From Leucogyrophana mollusca (Eukaryota > Basidiomycota > Agaricomycetes > Boletales): a stretch of 64,000 nt of DNA. Position numbers and translations under genes: made by a program. Location: assembly GCA_021014945.1 (NCBI GenBank), contig MU266490.1, forward strand, positions 1 to 64,000, given 5' to 3'. The notes below the pieces were generated by a model. That model was not told where the DNA came from. It was given only the letters and a program-made list of their open reading frames with translations, and searched no databases. Below, one piece after another: positions 48,236-62,677 of the stretch. Position 1 is the stretch's first letter. Every line of letters starts with the position of its first letter.

Positions 48236-48343
48236 GGAATCTGCAGCCCCAGTAATCCCGATTGGGAAGAGTTCGGCGTTGTTTGGCTACAGCCTCTGAT
48301 CCAAACAACTCCTCCACCCGATTAAGATTTGGCCGAAACTTCG
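48236..48343. promoter_or_regulatory. compact bidirectional promoter
   Basis: Only 108 bp separates the start codons of the minus-strand methyltransferase and the plus-strand TFIIIC subunit. Both genes presumably share this control region. No named element recognised. Confidence 0.55.
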
Positions 48344-49026
48344 ATGAAACCAGCATCCTCACTAATTCCAGGGTATAGGCAGGTCGAGTCATTTGGCGCC
48401 GACGATGAATACGAAGAGGAGGAAATCTCGTATATCACGCTCGACCTAGGCGTTGTCGAACCAACACTCGTTCCGAGCAGCTCAACATACAGACTCATAG
48501 TTAGCACTTTACTTCCGCATTTCAGTGCGAATATTCCTAACATTCGCGTGGTGCACAGGGCCTGGACACGCCTACGCCCTTCCTCCAATTGTCCGGCTCG
48601 GTGCTCAAGGGGAAACACGACACACTCCTTGGGACAGAACTATTGTTCACAGAGGAGAAACGTGCGTCTGTCCTGTGGATCGACTGCAATCAAGATCAGT
48701 AAATGGTTTCTACAGATGCAGCTGACAGCGACCGGCACAAGCGCTCTGTAGTGCACGTTGCAAACACTGAGCAACGCGTTATCTTCAGAGAAGTGGAGCT
48801 TAAACCGAAGCCTGATCCATCCTCACAGCCTGAGGCACAGGGGCCAGATACGCGTCCGAGCGAAACCACTTCGACGGCATCTGCCGTCGAGCTTCCCGCA
48901 ACCAACCAAACCCTGGAGCGTATAACTGGAAACAGCACAGAGACACGGACACGGAAGAGGGGCAAGAAGAAAAAAGGGCAAGAGAGCGAAAATCCATCTG
49001 GTCAAGATGCCATGGATACGAGCTAG
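48344..49026 (+). CDS. TFIIIC small subunit with triple-barrel domain (Sfc7/GTF3C6-like)
   Basis: A component of the RNA polymerase III assembly factor TFIIIC. I chose the ATG at 48344 (MKPASSLIPGYRQ). The acidic start EYEEEEISYITLDLG leads into the triple-barrel domain VVEPTLVPSSSTYRLIGLD, TPFLQLSGSVLKG and LLGTELLFTEEK. After a second intron (about 48661-48718) it continues AADSDRHKRSVVHVANTEQRVIFREVEL. Introns near 48499-48558 and 48661-48718 keep frame. The C-terminal third is low-complexity, Pro/Thr/Ser-rich, with a basic patch RTRKRGKKKKG before the end AMDTS, probably a nuclear signal. No other TFIIIC gene is nearby. Identification rests on the diagnostic YITLDLG...PSSSTYRLIGLDT block. 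Confidence 0.82.
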
Positions 49027-49162
49027 CGATTGTGAACTGGTGACGTGTACTTACTACTAATATTATGGTAGGCCGAGTGATACACAACATGGCAACAGTA
49101 TCAACCATTATCTTTTCGCAGGAAAAACTGAAAAGCACTATCGTGTAGCACCTTACTCCCTC

Positions 49163-49679
49163 CTAAGGCTCCTCACATTCTGTTGCCATACTATCGGCCT
49201 GCGAGACTCGAGGTTCAGTGTGGTCTTCTTCCTCAGGGGAAACGGATATAGGAACAGGGCAAAGGTTCTCAAAGCTGTATACGAATTTTCGAGTCTGATC
49301 GGAAGCATAGACACGCCAATGAAAGCTGTTGATCGCACAAGGTAAAAATACAGAGTCTTGCCCGAAAACATCGCCATACACTCCACGCTGGAGTGTGAAA
49401 TTGAATGGACGCAGTAAATCTCTGATACGGGCGATGTATTCGATTCCGATAAAAATTGCACAACTATGAACGATTTCTTCGACCTTGAATGTCAATTATT
49501 TTCGGCACCGGGTGGGAAATGGGGCTCCGGGAGCTCGCCAGGAGATACATGGAAGCCAATGTCGAGTAACTGAGTATCGTGATCAGTACACAAATCGTAA
49601 CAAAAGGTTCATGAGCCAAAGCGACAAGTGAGACGATTTGAAGCGTTGCGCCACTGAAACCAAACAGACCCAAATTCAC
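49163..49679 (-). other. possible small membrane-protein gene or fragment
   Basis: Two overlapping minus-strand frames. The first (49679-49464) has a hydrophobic segment TLQIVSLVALAHEPFV plus a second span. The second (49495-49163) starts in the overlap and has an acidic end. They are offset by one base where they overlap, so a single protein would need a short unusual intron or a frameshift. No family recognised and no clear ATG at the start. It may be a decayed gene or chance. Confidence 0.25.
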
Positions 49680-49763
49680 AAACCGTCCAACAAAACTCTG
49701 ACAGAATTCTTCGTCTTCGCGCCTCGTCTGCGACCTCGAGTAAGAGCACTTTTAGTTTCAGTC

Positions 49764-51184
49764 ATGTCTGCAGCACCCGTCCCTTCTTCAGATGGCATCG
49801 GTATCGCCAACCTTCCCAACCAGGTGCGCACATAATTACCGACGCCAGAATCTGACCATAACATGATATTGGTTCTGTCTTTTTCGCTTCATTTTTACGT
49901 GGTGTAGAAACACAAAATCGTCGCCAAGCGTGGTGCACACTTCACCATGATGGTTGTCGGTGTGTCCATACTTCCCAGCATTCTGTCAGAAAATAGCACT
50001 CAACCAACCGTATTCCACAGGTGAATCTGGTCTGGGAAAGACTACCCTCGTCAACACGCTCTTCACGACCGAGCTCTCGCCTGCCAAAAACTACAACAAG
50101 CGCCACTACAAGCAGCTCGACAAGCTCACGGAGGTTGAGATTATCAAGGCCGAGCTCGAGGAGAAACAGTTTAAGGTCAAGCTCACTGTCATCGACACAC
50201 CTGGGTTCGGCGACTACGTTAACAACCGCGACTCCTGGTCACCTATTGTCGATTTTATTGACGATCAGCATGAAGCTTACATGCGCCAAGAGCAGCAGCC
50301 CCAGCGGGAGGAGAAGACCGATTTGAGAGTTCACGCCTGCTTGTATTTCATCAGGCCCACCGGACACACGTAAGTAAATCCGTAGATCGGTTTCCGAAGC
50401 CTGTGCTCATGAAAATCACCTTACAGTCTCAAGCCCTTGGACATTGAGATTATGAAGCGTCTCGGTACACGCGTTAACCTTATCCCTGTCGTCGCCAAGG
50501 CGGACACCCTGACGCAAAATGACGTGTTCCTCTTCAAGCAGCGTGTGCGTGAAGTCATTGCTGCTCAGGGTATCCGTATCTACCAACCCCCTGTGGAGAA
50601 CGATGATGAGGCCGCAGCAGAGCACGCTCGCATGCTCACCGACGCCATCCCCTTCTCCATCATTGGTTCGACCGAGGATGTACAAACCCCCGACGGTCGT
50701 GTCGTCAAGGGTCGCGAGTACCTCTGGGGTGTAGCTGAAGTCGAGAACGAAAACCACTGTGACTTCCGCAAGCTCCGTTCGCTGCTCATCCGCACACACA
50801 TGCTTGACCTCATCTCGACAACGGAGGAGCTGCATTATGAGAACTACAGGCAGCAGCAGATGGAGACGAGGAAGTTCGGTGAACCGAAGGTGAAGAAGGT
50901 GGACAACCCGAAGTTCAAGGAGGAGGAGGAGCAGTTGAGGAAGCGCTTCACTGAGCAGGTGAAGGCGGAAGAGGCGAGGTTCAGACAGTGGGAGCAACAT
51001 GTAAGTTTGTTGCAAACATGATTTGTGATTGGCACACTAACCACACGGTAATTTGCAGCTCATTGCCGAGCGAGACCGTCTCAACAAGGACTTGGAGATG
51101 GCACATGGAGCTATCAAATCACTTGAGGCCGAGCTGGACAATCTTCAAGCCGGCTATGGTCGGGGCGGAAGTGCCCGACGGTAA
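49764..51184 (+). CDS. CDC12: septin, Cdc12/AspC class
   Basis: A GTP-binding filament protein for septation and hyphal morphogenesis. The short N-terminus (GIGIANLPNQKHKIVAKRG) marks the Cdc12 group. The P-loop GESGLGKT is restored by an intron at about 49959-50021, the G3 motif is DTPGFGD and the G4 motif AKAD. The septin element WGVAEVENENHCDF and TRKFGEPK follow. The C-terminal segment from about residue 310 (EEEEQLRKRFTEQVKAEE and RLNKDLEMAHGAIKS) is a heptad-rich coiled coil used for pairing with other septins. The last intron (about 51001-51058) splits EQH/LIAERD. The product is about 390 residues, normal for the class, and complete. Confidence 0.93.
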
Positions 51185-52532
51185 ACTCCCGCCTCCGTCT
51201 CTTGCATCTTGTCCCTTACTCTACCTACCACCTGCGAAAATTCCGACGCCCCTATACCCCTCATGTCTCCTTCCCTACCCTCGTTCATTGGTTTTGTTCC
51301 TCAGCATCTTTGGAAACACTGTGCAATGCTGTTTTGCCGAACACTCCTTTAGTCTCTTCTTGTTTCTTTACTTCGGAACTGATACGCTACGTATACCTCT
51401 TTCATACACTGCATCGATTTTGAGCATAATGCGATGGTATATCTGTGCCAGATGGCTTGCAAGTCACGCTGTGGGGGTGATTCAACTCAGGCTCAGCTTC
51501 AAATACAAGAATTTCGGTGTATGCACCGCACATATGAACGCGCATCGCGTTTTTGGCTGGCCAAGCTCGCTCGTTCTCTTGTTCACACTACATACATATT
51601 ATTGTATGACATCCATCATCCGGGCGAACATTATTACCTGCAAGCGACTGTCAAATGGACTCAATTATGACTGCGTACAATTGGCGGCTTGAATTTGGCC
51701 TACATTCTCTGCTCTCCTGTCGATAGGCAGACCTGAGAATCACGCCAAGTTGATTCTGACCAGTCCAGGATTCGCCAAGGCTTCGGCGTTGAGTCAAACC
51801 TCGTGTGCGTATCAAAATGGCACTTCGTTGGGGCACATCATCATCACCGGCCTGCTTCGACGGCGAAAATTCTGGGCGGGAAGGCGCTTTTGAATCCCGG
51901 CGATCTATCGCATGATTCAGCCTAGCTCAGCAAGACGGTTGCCTCCCACACATATAGCATATACCTGTACGTTTACTGTTTATATGGCATCTCGTTAGCA
52001 AGCTTGTTGCTGAACCGCTGGGATCATTGGTTGCGACTTTGATTGAAGTTACACGCTACATCTGGATCTTACCCTGCCGCAAAACAATCGGCGGGTGGCT
52101 AGCCCGGTCGTGGACGCGTGGACGAGCGCCAACGCCGGCTCAGCCACCCCCCACAGACCCTCGTCGAAACTATAACCCCAATATCTCACTCAGACTGAGC
52201 TGTTCCGCCCATGCACACACCAATCCAATGTGTCGCCCAGTTGTATACTAGCAACCGATGCTCTCAGACTCGGATTGCAGATATTTGAGTATTCACCGTG
52301 AATAACACAGTTCGGACATCACCTCATGCATACGCTTATATGCTTCCTGATGCCTGAAGAATGAGTGCCCGTTCGGTGACGTCTAGAAGCGGTATATCGT
52401 CTTCCCTCTTCTATGGATGCACCTCATCTCACCGATGCATTGTATCTTTAACAGAAGCAGGGTATATGCTCTATAAAGACGAGACTTCGCCTTCTTAATA
52501 TCGTCGCTTTCAACGTTCTTTCCAATCCTGCT
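51185..52532. other. intergenic region
   Basis: About 1.35 kb: the septin 3' end followed by the promoter of the next plus-strand gene. It contains open frames on both strands but none with a recognisable motif. Confidence 0.45.
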
Positions 52533-55093
52533 ATGGCACCTTCCCAAGCTGCATTACACACTGACAGTGAAAACGGAGATCAGCCAAAGATTCTGCGCCC
52601 TCCCTACAAGTGGAACCGAACGAATTTTATCCGCTGGAGTTCTTCGTGCTTACATGTCATCCTCGTCGTCCTGCATTTGTGCTTAGTGAGCGTAGCTGTC
52701 TGCCACGCAGAGCATAGGGCCATCGTCCCTATAACCTCAACAAGTTATATCCTGACTACGATGCTGAGTGCGTCTCTCCAAGCTTTCTATACTGTAGGCT
52801 ATTCTTTCCACCATCTCTGTAGTTGGCTCATCAGAGCCCTAGCTTTACACTGCTCTACTGGTGTACATCACCCAGCGTCTGGCATTGTTGTACGGTCTAT
52901 CCCAGCACCAGCCCCTCACAGCGACACACGACACCATTGGAGCATGGGCCGGAATAGGGAGCGCGTTCTGCTGTCTTTGGGAACAGACCAAACTCGCCGC
53001 GTTGCCTCTCCAAGTATTCGCCATCACCACGTACTTGACATGTGTCACAGTTCTACACATCACTTCGTCCTCGATCATTCAGCTCCAGAATTTCAACGAC
53101 ACCGTCACTGCATCTATCCCCACAGCCCTTGGATGGCCAGATCCTAGTTGGTTCACCCGAATAGAGGCTACCGCTTTGAATGCGACCGTGTCTGATAACC
53201 TCTCGCCAGTGGGTGCTTGGGAAACTATAACCTTCGCAGTACCGTTCGTCAGAAATCGGCTTGGTATTTCGACCGCTGGGCTATCACAAGGCGTCGTATA
53301 CGATGTGCCCTTCCCCAACAAGGGCACAGGAAATGCTACTGTCGGTGCCATGGTTATGAGCCCTGACTGTGCATTAGTGGCAGGTGGACGCCATGCTGCG
53401 GATGACAGCCTTATCGCTTTCAGTACATCCAACCTTAGCGACTATGGCTATGTTAGCCCTCTTAACAACACTTTTTCGTTGAATTCGATACCATGTGAGT
53501 AACCTTTTGTCGAACTTTGAGGTCTGCGTTGTATACTAACAGCATTTATGATGCAGGGAAAGATCAGGTCTTGTATTTGAGTTCAGTCGGGGCATGTCGT
53601 TTTAACAAGTCAAGTGGCGTGTACATTGACACTGGTCCTTCAGAACAACATCAACTTCGTAGTGACCACCGCCATTAACGAGAGTATGTCCCCGATCGAC
53701 GACGTGGTCATTCCCGTCGAGTGGGCCTATCTCCACACGGACCCAACCACCAGTGAGGACTGTGGGCTAGCATGCATGTATTCGTATTGACTAGTCACAG
53801 ATCTCACACTTTATGCCCAGACAAGGCTGAACATGTATTTGGTTTCTTGCAATGTAACTATCAAGCAAGTCAGGGCAACGATCGATGTTCAATCCAATCA
53901 GCTAATCGATGACCCCACTCATGGTTCGCTATTCTCGTATTGGACCACAGTGGCGCCGACCTTCTCGAGCTCGGCACCTGCGATGGAAAGCTGGGTGAGC
54001 GATATCCCTGCGTCGTGCCGATACTTCTGAATGTAACGGGGTGTGCAGTTATCGGGCCTGTTTGAATGGTCGTCAAGCGTCGGCGACATCTCCATATTTA
54101 GTGCCGACTGCAATGGAACTTCAACCTCTCCAAGCTCTCACTCTTGTGGCTACCAGCCCACAGCAACGGAAACGTTCGTTTTAACATTTTCTCTGTTTAG
54201 CCCGGCGTGCACAATTGCTCACGATATAAATTTCTCAGGTATCTCATGCAGCTCATAGGCTTGAACGCGTCGCAAATAAATCCATACCTTGCGACTGGAC
54301 CTCCTCCACTCAAGTCCTCTGATACAACCCCATCTTTCACGCTCTCTGTCGACCAGATGGAAAATGCATTGGCACAGACACTCGCAGCTGCAATTTGGAC
54401 AGGTGAGCCGCCGAAGTACCCGTATTGGCTGGTGTATCGAATCGTCGCAGTTCTGACTTGATTTCAACACGTCAGCCGGGTCGCTCGGTGAGTCAGGAGG
54501 AGGCTTCGATCGTCTAAATGGCACAGCACAAACGACAGAACTGGTCTTGAGGATGCGGTTGAATGTGAGGACATGATCGTCCGCGCCAAAGGCGGTCTTT
54601 AATTTGCCATTTACAGATTAGCTGGATCCCTGTGAGTACAATGTTCGCAGGACGCATAACAAAGTTAACACCTCCAATCCATCTTAATACTACAAAGCTC
54701 TCATTCGCTCTTACCGCCTCAATTTTCCTGCTTGCACTCTCGGTGCAGCTAACAGGTTTCCAGTCGAACGAACCACGCAAACACAATACAATGCATGATG
54801 CCGGTGTACTGGAACTGATGTGGCTAGCTAGCCGTTCGCCAGATTTACAGAACGCTGTCAACCTGGTCGATCACCCGAACACCGACAATCTTCGTTCCGC
54901 AGGCATGTTTGCCATTTGCCTAGCGGACGTGGGTGCGGAGGGCCTGCGGACAGGCCACGATAACCGTTGTGCTAACAAAGGTTCGAGCTTTCGTCAAGTC
55001 GCTATGGCCGATGATGAACTGATCATCAGACGCTGCGCTTCCCCAATCTCGGGGTATCTCGACTCCAGAAGCACGCAGTGCTTTACGGGGTAA
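52533..55093 (+). CDS. lineage-restricted multi-pass membrane protein
   Basis: A multi-exon gene, roughly 700 residues. It starts MAPSQAALHTDSENG. The first exon encodes a membrane span (HVILVVLHLCLVSVAVCHA), then ILTTMLSASLQAFYT. An intron at about 52795-52833 joins this to LYTALLVYITQRLAL. A further span, then a large extracellular-type region rich in N-glycosylation sequons (NDT, NAT, NLS, NNT), continues through several short exons. The final exon has a span (FALTASIFLLALSVQL) and a cytosolic end with MWLASRSPDL and HPNTDNLRSAGM. This layout recurs in unnamed Agaricomycete proteins I have seen, usually in expanded families. No enzyme motif is present. Function unknown; exact internal exon ends are uncertain. 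Confidence 0.68.
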
Positions 55094-55462
55094 TGGGTGT
55101 GTTGTGCTATATGTATGCGCTATCGGTCGTGTAGTTGACTGTTTGATCTTGCCCCTTCACCTCAGTTCATCGCACCCAAAAAACAGCTAAGCAACCGCAT
55201 TGGCTAGCGGAGAGGTAACGTAAGTAACTCCATGGTGACCCCACCTTGATGTCTGGCGAAATCTGATAGAAACACTCACGAGTGTAGAATGCAGGTGCTC
55301 TGCCAAATGCTAGTAATTGGAGTGAAATCAAGGGAATATGTGATCGTTGGCGCGCTGCTTGGTGCTAGCATGACAAAAATAGTACATCTGGGGAATTGTC
55401 ATTGCTGATGAAGCTGTACATCAAAGAGAAAGTAGAGCCAAAGGTCTACTGAAGACACAACC
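55094..55462. other. convergent 3' region
   Basis: A 369-bp gap between the membrane protein (plus) and the peptidase (minus); nothing recognised. Confidence 0.5.
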
Positions 55463-57760
55463 TCATACCGAAGGCTTCAGCAGTTTCTTCTCGTACCAGG
55501 CATGCTCATACTCTAGTGCAGCCTTCATATTTTCCGCCTTGCGCCAGCCGTGTCCCTCCCCCTCAAACACATGATACTCGACCCTATCCGCACCACCAGC
55601 CTTAGACTTGATCTTCTCCACGATTTGCTCAGACTGGGCTGGAGGGACGACGCGGTCCTCTGAGCCTTGCAGGACCTGCGCAGCGCGACAGTGAGTCTCG
55701 GACCCGAACGCAAGGAGCCACAAACGCACCAACAAAGGTGATTCAATCCTCTCCGCATGGAATGCCGGAGACCTCTCTTTATACACCTCTGGTATATCCT
55801 GCATGGTCCCCCCGATAAGCTTCTCCATGTATCGCAATTCGAACTTGTGCGTGTCGTCTGTGAGGAGGACGAGGTTCGAGATTCCATACATGGACGTGCC
55901 CGCCGCGAAGAAGGTGGTGGTGGCGAAAGCGGAGAGGGTGGTGTAGCCCCCTGCCGACCCACCGCGGATGGCTACGCGCGAGACGTCAATGAGGGAGTGT
56001 GGAGGGGAAGCGAGGAGTTTAGCAGCGTCGATCGAGTCTTGGACGTCGACTATTCCCCATTTCCCTGCGAGCCTCGCGCTGTGAATAATATCAGATTCGG
56101 AATGCGGCGGGTGTTGTATTTTGGCTGAAGAGGGGAGACATACATATATGCGCGACCATAGCCCGATGAGCCACCGTAGTTGACGTCTAGCCTGGGGTCA
56201 TCGAAATCAGCGTTTCATCAAATTGTGTGGTATGAGCAGCTTGCCAGGCGTAACCTCGGCTCGTAAAATACTGCTTCTCCCAGCTAAGCGTCTGGTACGC
56301 CATGCTCGTAGGTCCCCCATGGACGTTAACGATACACGGAGGCCTCTCGCCAGGGATACTTGACCCAGCGTATTCTGGGTTCGTTGGTGGGTAGTACACA
56401 ACATAGATCGATTCGTTACCGCTAACAAGGGTGAGAGGCGTGGGTAAGGAAACGATGCCAGCTGGGAACGTTAGCGCGCTTGCTGTCGACTTGAGAACCG
56501 TGTACTCCGCAGCAGGAGCGCTTACAGAGGTAGTGAGCACGCACTGGACGACCCCACCAGAAGCGTCTGGTTTCCCAGCTGAAAAGACGAACGCATTGGA
56601 AGAGACTTTGTGCATGCGCTGGATCAAGGAGAATGGGCAGTTGACAATTTCATGGGGTGCCGAAGGGGTGTCAAGGTCTATGACATAGAGGAAACTACGG
56701 CCGTAGCGATACGCAAGGAACACTGCCTTGGTACCCGCATCGTCAAGGAAAGTGTAGGGGGTGAGACCAAGAGACCACGCAGGCTGGCCAAAGTCCTGCT
56801 GGATAGCGCGATCGATTGCAAGCCGTGCGGACTTGGAAGTTGTGGAGTAGATCCAAGGGTTCTGGTAGCCTGACCCTTCGTCGCTCGTAAAGACGAGAGT
56901 GGAGTCGTTTGCCCAAGACGGATAGGCGACGCTGATATTAATCTTCTCGCCTGCGACGTGGGTGATATTTTCGAGAACGAGGGTGCTGCCGCCGACTTGA
57001 ACGTCAGCAACGTGTATTTCTGACCCTTCCCAAGGCATATCCGGGTGATACCATTGCTGCCATGCGATCTTCTTTCCGTTTGGAGAGAACGCGGGAGAGG
57101 CATAAAAGTCTGCGCCGGAGACGAGAGGCGTGACGGATTTAGTTGATACGTCAATAACACAGAGCGTTGTGACGACCGTCGGTGGGGTGTCCACTGTGTG
57201 ATCTTCGAGGATGGAGACTATGAGGTTGTGCTGGGTTGGATGAACGGCGAAGTTGGCAAATCGGTGGGCTTTATTGACTATTGACATTGACGCCCGTTAA
57301 TCAGCTTCTCCCCCGATGTGAACTTCAGGAGGTCATACCTGGCGTCACTGCCTCGGGTACACTCCTCTTATTGCGGGTATCGATGCTGTAGACCCTCCCA
57401 TCGGCGATGTTGGAGAAATAGACAATCCCGCCGTGTGCAACGGCAGCAGCTCCGCCGTATTCCTGGACACCCGTCCTGGCGTTGAACTCTGGACCAAACA
57501 GGTCTTTGCTGGTCTTGGTATCTACGATCACCGATCTTCCTTGTTCGGAGGGCCTCTTCTCGGTGTGGTATACACTGGACGTAACCGGATCGACGAACAC
57601 ATCGTCAATCCCGATGGACTGAAAACATCCAGATCAACAACCAACAGTAACAATCAGATATCAGAAAGGACGAGAGCCGAGGGAAGCGTACGCCTTGAGT
57701 TATGGCCTCTGCCGTGATGGGCGACAGCCAAGTCCCGTAAGGTGCAGTTTTGCTGGCCAT
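55463..57760 (-). CDS. S9-family serine peptidase (prolyl oligopeptidase/acylaminoacyl-peptidase type)
   Basis: About 650-680 residues. It starts MASKTAPYGTWLSPIT at 57760. An intron at about 57689-57622 leads into SIGIDDVFVDPVTSSVYH. The N-terminal beta-propeller includes ARTGVQEYGGAAA, KKIAWQQWYHPDMPW and TSDEGSGYQNPWIY. The catalytic alpha/beta-hydrolase begins around CIVNVHGGPTSM and NYGGSSGYGR. The nucleophile is the Ser of IRGGSAGGYTT (about 55970), the Asp lies in GSEDRVVPPAQ and the His in EGEGHGWRK. All three catalytic residues are present and correctly spaced. There is no signal peptide or membrane span, so it is probably cytosolic, degrading short peptides. It ends YEKKLLKPSV. Confidence 0.9.
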
Positions 57761-58429
57761 TCTGCGAAGCGCCGGGTTCAGTGTATGAATAATAGAAGGG
57801 GATGGCCCAAGATGGGGTCATTAAGCCAGGCTCAAGCTGTGTACACATGCTGCCAGTTCGTACGCCATCATGCCATATGCATCTGACACTTATATCGACC
57901 TGATTGTCGCATCGAACGACTATTTTCTTCTCATGGTCTCAGGCTGTCCACTTGGCAAAGAAACACATTCTATCGACTTGTGTGTCCTTCTGCTCTTAGA
58001 ACCAGATATGCCACCAACCTCACCCAAACCTTCGGCACTCGGTAAGTACGTTCAGTCGGTAAAGTAAAAGAGTGGGCTGGCAGAAGGCGCCTCGCTAGTG
58101 CTGTCCAACCAGCATCAGCGAGCCAGTCAAAGAAGGCAGTAGAGCTTGTCGGCACACCTTGGTAGAGGTCAGGTCGGCGAAACCCTGCTAAAGAGAGTCG
58201 TTGTCGTACAGCGAAGGCCATGAAGAAAGGATACGGGTTATCTTAATACATTATGAGAGAGGTCGAAATTACAGAAGAGCAACCAGCGGTCATTGGCACC
58301 CAGGCAAAGCAACCGAGTCAGTGCTGGTGAAATTACTATACTTGGCTCTGTCGCCGACCGGCCACGCCATCCAAAGGCCCACGTTCGTTACCGTAATCGA
58401 CGAGGATAAAGTAAACCGGTCAAGCAGTC
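57761..58429. other. intergenic region
   Basis: About 670 bp between the peptidase start and the 3' end of the F-box gene. No supported exon. Confidence 0.45.
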
Positions 58430-59782
58430 TTACACCCTCACAACTTCGAGGATATCCCTCTCTGCCACACTCCTTTTGAAATACCACCTCCTTTCAGTTA
58501 GCCTCAACCTGATAGTCTTCTCAGCAGTCGACTGGTTGCCTTTCAGGACGTTTCGTGCAGCCTCGATGATTTTTGGGGCTTGCAAAGCGAGACTCTTGTC
58601 TTTCCTGACCACAGGGGTGCTCATGAATAAGTCCACTTCAATCACCTCTAATTTCGGGAATTGAGAGAGCGCCTCGACCGCGGGCTGGGATTGTACGCCA
58701 GATAAGATATGTACGTGCACAAAAAACGCGACACACTCACCACCTGGTTCGCGACACTGATTATGCGCAAGTTGGGGATAACTTTTACCAGACCTGTAGT
58801 TGCAGATTGCAGCTCGGAAGGCAAGCGCGCAAACCGTCCTTGTGATCACGCACGTTTTATGGGTGCACTGATACCTATCAGTTTCCGCACATCCGTGCAA
58901 TTGCCCTTCACTATGGCTCCAATGATGGTGCTTCCGGAGTCTTCATTGCATGCCACATCTTCGACACCAGAGCAGCATCGGAGTATTTCGTGCGCGCAAG
59001 AAGGTAGTACTATTTTCCGAACTGTAGGAAATGTTCTGCCCTCGAAAGCCTGCTTGAGCGCAGTTGTCATCTGGGAGTGTGCATGAACCACTGATCCAGG
59101 GCCATTGTTTTACGGAAAGCGTAGTTCAGCACCTATTGGTGAGGCTGTAAACAGCGCGAGAACTCTACCTTCTACAGTGTGTAGGTTAGGCATCGAAGCC
59201 AGACATCGGGCAAACGCCGGTATGATATCCGCTACCTGATACCGAGTCAAACCTACTGTCACGGTCCTATTGTCGCTCGCCAGTCAGGAACGGTGGATGG
59301 GATATGATTCAGGTGTAAGGAACATACTGAAGAAGAGGCAGCAAATGGGTTGCCTCTCCAAGACAGGACATCTTCGTCTTCATGGCTTCTCCAAGCACTC
59401 GGTAGAAGCTCGTCGACGGAGGAGCTGTGCATACCTCAAACCTTCTCCACGCCAACGGGAAGCATCGAGTTCGCAAGAGCTTGCAAGTTTGTGAAAGAGC
59501 GCGAAGAACGTCGGTTCGCTCGCGTGTCTCCACTGGCACAGCAGGAGGCGCTTGGTAGTGGCAGTATAAAACATGACCTTCCGTGATAGTGGAAAGGTGG
59601 GATAAAATTTCGAGCAGAACATCGTCCGGGATGCGGTCGAGTGCTGGGTACACTTCAAAGAGCACAGTGGCCCTGTTGGAAGTGGTGCTGTGACTCGGAG
59701 TAACCTCGGGTTGAGGCTCCGACTCAGACAGTGCTGTCCCTGCTGTGGTCTTCAAGCGCTTGGAAGCCCTGGTCGGAGGCAT
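58430..59782 (-). CDS. F-box-type protein
   Basis: A multi-exon gene, about 390 residues. It starts MPPTRASKRLKTT with a basic, possibly nuclear, N-terminus. The F-box motif is LDRIPDDVLLEILSHLSTI, continuing to VLRALSQTCKLLRTRCFPLAWRRF at about residues 50-115. After introns come leucine-rich segments typical of fungal F-box receptors (TVTVGLTRYQVADIIPAF, CLASMPNLHTV, FPTVRKIVLPSC). The C-terminal exon is FPKLEVIEVDLFMS...IRLRLTERRWYF. F-box proteins bind Skp1 and bring substrates to SCF ubiquitin ligases. Agaricomycetes have large, fast-evolving families of this type. The substrate is unknown. It is divergent from MET17 copy 1. Some internal exon ends are uncertain. Confidence 0.72.
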
Positions 59783-60399
59783 GATTCGAAAAGCTTTGCC
59801 TACTCGGTTTACTCAGTTAATAAGGGTCATTCGAGAAGAGAGGTGAGCTTGTGGTCGACCTGCGATATATAATTTTTTTAATATACGCGGCTCCACTGCC
59901 ACATCACTGACTGTAGCGCTGTCACTTCGGACACGATCCAAGGGATTAGGAGCTCTTGGGAGCGATTTTGGGATGACTTGGAAGAGATTGGAATTGACTC
60001 ACTCTCTAATTCAGAAATTCTTGACAGGTCTTGACTCCCCTCTAGCTTTGAGATCTGATCGAGAGTTTTCTTTCTCACAGCTGTCGTTTTGAGGTCACCA
60101 GAACTCACCAGAACCATTCGCCTACAGCTACTACAGGTCCTTCGACACGCCACTGGCAGAACATCAGAAGGGAGGATGTGGTCACTGGTGTCACCGGATA
60201 CCCTGTGATCATAAAGACTCGACGCAGGATGGCGTGATCATCCAATGATCATGCGCCATTATCTTGTTCTGCATGCTCGCTATCCCATCATATCGCAATT
60301 CGCAGCCAGCTAGTATTTATAGTAAAAGCCTTGGGCCACTGTTGGGCCATTTCAATTAACTCGGCCTTCCCCTTCCTTGACAAGTGACTACCATTCCCC
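59783..60399. promoter_or_regulatory. divergent promoter region, F-box gene and sulfhydrylase copy 1
   Basis: 617 bp between divergent start codons. A TATA-like TATTTATAG lies at 60314-60322, about 80 bp upstream of the sulfhydrylase ATG. TGATCA occurs three times near 60205-60252. No definite sulfur-regulation site recognised. Confidence 0.5.
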
Positions 60400-62353
<1,954 letters not shown>

Positions 62354-62677
62354 TCGGACGCCGTAGACGAATGGAAGTAAACGTGTAACATATCCTGTAT
62401 GTATATGGTATTGGATTCACTTGTACCCTTGGCAGAGGCTCGATGCAGTGCTCATCATTAAAGCCAAAGCTGCGGCCATCAACGCTGCAGCATCAAACAG
62501 CATCAAACTTTGTGTAGGAGATGAATATCATATCTCTTGGATGGCGAAGATATTTGACCTGCTGACGAGTCTTTTCCACGTAGAAGAACAGCTGAGATAA
62601 GACGCTCGAAATAGCTCTCCTGGGCTCTGAGTCCTCTGATTTCCATTCAGCACTTTGACCGGTGTCCTCGCCTCACA
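62354..62677. other. short spacer between sulfhydrylase paralogs
   Basis: 324 bp containing the 3' end of copy 1 and the promoter of copy 2; no clear element seen. Confidence 0.5.

Noticed and set aside
50416..51015. 199-residue open frame antisense to the septin gene
   Set aside because: Leucine-rich shadow of the septin coding strand, with no motif of its own.
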